A stretch of DNA of 64,000 nucleotides from Bacillota bacterium. GTDB taxonomy: Bacteria > Bacillota > Clostridia > Lachnospirales > Lachnospiraceae. The notes below the pieces were generated by a model, which made no database searches, had not been told where the DNA came from, and worked only from the letters and a program-made list of their open reading frames with translations. This document shows positions 62,519 through 64,000 of this stretch, in pieces. Position 1 is the first letter of the stretch. Each line of letters starts with the position of its first letter. The stretch is from positions 40,224 through 104,223 of the forward strand of contig JAFAGA010000052.1 of the NCBI GenBank assembly GCA_023423045.1, in the 5' to 3' direction. The translations under genes were made by a program, and so were the position numbers.

Positions 62519-63381
62519 CAGATTACCCCCTCTGCTGCCAGCCAGGCCAGAAAATCCCTCACCTGTTCACGCAGATTTTCAATCATTTTCGTCTTTTGTT
62601 CTTCTGAAAATTTCTGGACATAGGCTTCAAAATCATTCTGGGACGCATTTCGGTCAAACTCCTCCCAGTTTTGGCTGGGATCATAGAATACCGCCGTATT
62701 TTCCGCCACAGCAGCCAGTCGCTCAGCAGTGGTCTTTAAGTCATAGCTCTCTACGGAAGAAGCTATATTCCCCTGAACCTGCCAGTCAATCAAATCCTGC
62801 CGGGATACAAATTCAAATCCAAACCCCAGTGCTTCATCGTAGCCGTCCAGTTCCAGCTCTCCCTTCCAGGTTGCATCCTCAAGGGTTTTATCCCCGTAGA
62901 GATTTGCCGCCGGAAAGGTGCCCGCGAGGGTCTTGGTTCCTGAAAAATCAATTCCCTGCGCCTCAGCTTCCTCACGTATCACCTGCAGCGCTTCCTCCTC
63001 CGACAAGAATACCGGCGGCGCAACGCTGACGCAGCCATAGGAGCCCCGGCCGCTTCCATGTTCAAAGACCGGAACCTTAAACTCAGATGCAGGCGGCAAA
63101 GCAGTGGGTTCAAGAGCGGAAGGAAGAACCGATTCCCGAACCGCCGAGGCCGGATCCCCCGGGATTACCAGGCTATTCGTTTCTGAACCGTCTCCTTGAC
63201 CGGAGCAGGCATAAAGACCGCCGGAAACCACCAGCAGCAATGCTGCATACAATGCCGGACTGCCTTTCCAGCGGTCCGGAACGCGATACAGTATGTCCGG
63301 ATTTTCAGATACCTTTTCCTTTGTGGGATATTTTGGTTTTTTATACCTCTTTACCGGTTGAACCTCTGGCTTAACCTTCAT
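62518..63381 (-). CDS. Membrane-anchored HGxGRGxYGC-motif protein (possible maturase substrate)
   Basis: A 287-residue protein I cannot place in a named family. It has a basic cytosolic tail (1-38), one hydrophobic helix (about 41-58) ending GLYAC, which could be a lipobox (Cys59), and a Pro-rich linker (60-105). The motif HGSGRGSYGCVSVAPP follows (108-123, with Cys117), then FLSEEEALQVI. The C-terminal part is acidic and helical, ending ENLREQVRDFLAWLAAEG. Only two cysteines (59 and 117) exist. GGAG nine bases before the ATG. The gene is one base from the radical SAM gene. Confidence 0.75.
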   Translation of the reverse strand: MKVKPEVQPVKRYKKPKYPTKEKVSENPDILYRVPDRWKGSPALYAALLLVVSGGLYACSGQGDGSETNSLVIPGDPASAVRESVLPSALEPTALPPASEFKVPVFEHGSGRGSYGCVSVAPPVFLSEEEALQVIREEAEAQGIDFSGTKTLAGTFPAANLYGDKTLEDATWKGELELDGYDEALGFGFEFVSRQDLIDWQVQGNIASSVESYDLKTTAERLAAVAENTAVFYDPSQNWEEFDRNASQNDFEAYVQKFSEEQKTKMIENLREQVRDFLAWLAAEGVI

Positions 63382-63516
63382 CGTGACACACTCCTTCCCG
63401 GAACCAACGCCTTCTCATCGGTCCATCGACCTATCAGTGATACTCCACAGAATCTTTATTTCTTAGACGAATTATACTGGAAAAAGGTTCCGTTTTGGCT
63501 TTATTATGTCAAAGTG

Positions 63517-63546
63517 TTGATTTTGAATAAGAATCCAATGTATAAT
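63517..63546 (+). promoter_or_regulatory. Candidate promoter for the DUF362 gene
   Basis: TTGATT (63517-63522), 18-bp spacer, TATAAT (63541-63546), about 135 bp before the ATG. Repeated ACCATGTATT words follow (63550-63600). Moderate match. Confidence 0.45.
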
Positions 63547-63681
63547 ATCACCATGTATTGCTACGTATTACAATGAACTACCATGTATTACCATGTATTT
63601 AATTTCTAATAACTTTATCCTAAGTATTTTACCTAACAAAGTATTTTACACCATTCAGAATGAGATAACGGAGGCTTTATT

Positions 63682-64000
63682 ATGATATTATCAGGCGATC
63701 TTCATAATGAGTTCTATGCATGTATGGATACCATTGGGTTTAAGGAAAAAATCATTCAAGAAAAAACCGTATTGATAAAGATTAATTTAGCCCGTCCGGC
63801 CGAACCCAATCATCCCAGGACCGACGCCGGCTTACTTTCTGCAGTAATACATTATGTCTATTCAAACGGCGGCACTTGTGCTATCGCAGAAAGTGCAAAT
63901 GGATATTTAAGAAATAATTTGGAACAGGCAGGACTTTCGGATATTATCACTAATTACAGCCTTGAAGTGATTGACTTGGATTTTGAAGAAGTGGAGCAGG
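63682..64000 (+). CDS. DUF362-domain protein (partial, runs off the window)
   Basis: An open frame of 106 codons cut by the window end. It opens MILSGDLHNEFYACMDTIGF and has TVLIKINLARPAEPNHPRTD, then AVIHYVYSNGGTCAIAESAN, as in the N-terminal part of DUF362 proteins. Many of these carry C-terminal ferredoxin clusters, which cannot be checked here. CGGAGG seven bases before the ATG gives a confident start. Function unknown. Confidence 0.75.
   Translation, partial: MILSGDLHNEFYACMDTIGFKEKIIQEKTVLIKINLARPAEPNHPRTDAGLLSAVIHYVYSNGGTCAIAESANGYLRNNLEQAGLSDIITNYSLEVIDLDFEEVEQ

Overview
The window looks like chromosome of an endospore-forming, low-to-moderate GC anaerobic Firmicute, most likely a Lachnospiraceae-type clostridium. 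The evidence is the block spoVT, mazG, hup, an S4-domain gene, yabP, yabQ, divIC, tRNA-Met, spoIIE, tilS, hpt, ftsH at 46.6-57.5 kb, read on the minus strand in the order conserved in clostridia. Two Csp-like germination proteases lie next to it. Strong GGAGG ribosome sites are seen throughout. The species cannot be named from sequence alone.

Region 1 (1-25.6 kb) is accessory. It holds a MarR-controlled redox operon with a clear promoter and two operators, a lipoprotein, an ECF sigma/anti-sigma pair, and two ABC exporter pairs. One exporter pair is flanked by short direct repeats. Then come many single small genes (acetyltransferase, methyltransferase, LUD, DinB, DUF6508, DUF3788/DUF3795, Fpg/Nei-like glycosylase, MerR regulator). 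After these are a YraQ-type permease cluster with a ferredoxin domain and a divergent Crp/Fnr regulator, and a LytTR/DUF3021 pair with a neighbouring lipase-like hydrolase. Decay is visible: a catalase cut off after its N-terminus, a permease fragment, and a gene split by an in-frame stop.

Region 2 (26-46.5 kb) is mostly housekeeping: rlmD, a YhaM-type exoribonuclease, a degenerate HtrA-like PDZ protein, mutS2, an OmpR-type two-component system, trmL, a lone cheX, an aminotransferase with an Lrp regulator, a HypE/AIR-synthase-like protein, a VanW protein, nth, a B12-binding radical SAM enzyme, a DUF2156 protein and a CmpB-family membrane protein.

Region 3 (46.6-64 kb) is the sporulation/cell-division/tRNA block, then two 566-residue S8 proteases (one with the active-site Ser replaced by Gly). 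Next is a two-gene radical SAM/SPASM unit with a membrane-anchored partner carrying an HGxGRGxYGC motif. The window ends inside a DUF362 gene.

The most unusual material is non-coding. A palindromic element of about 110-130 bp occurs three times, each time just upstream of the ribosome site of a minus-strand gene and in the same orientation, with base changes that keep its stems paired. There is also a 206-bp element with 45-bp inverted arms between spoIIE and tilS, and a family of about 35-bp hairpin units (CAAC, hairpin, CTTATGTT) at two loci.
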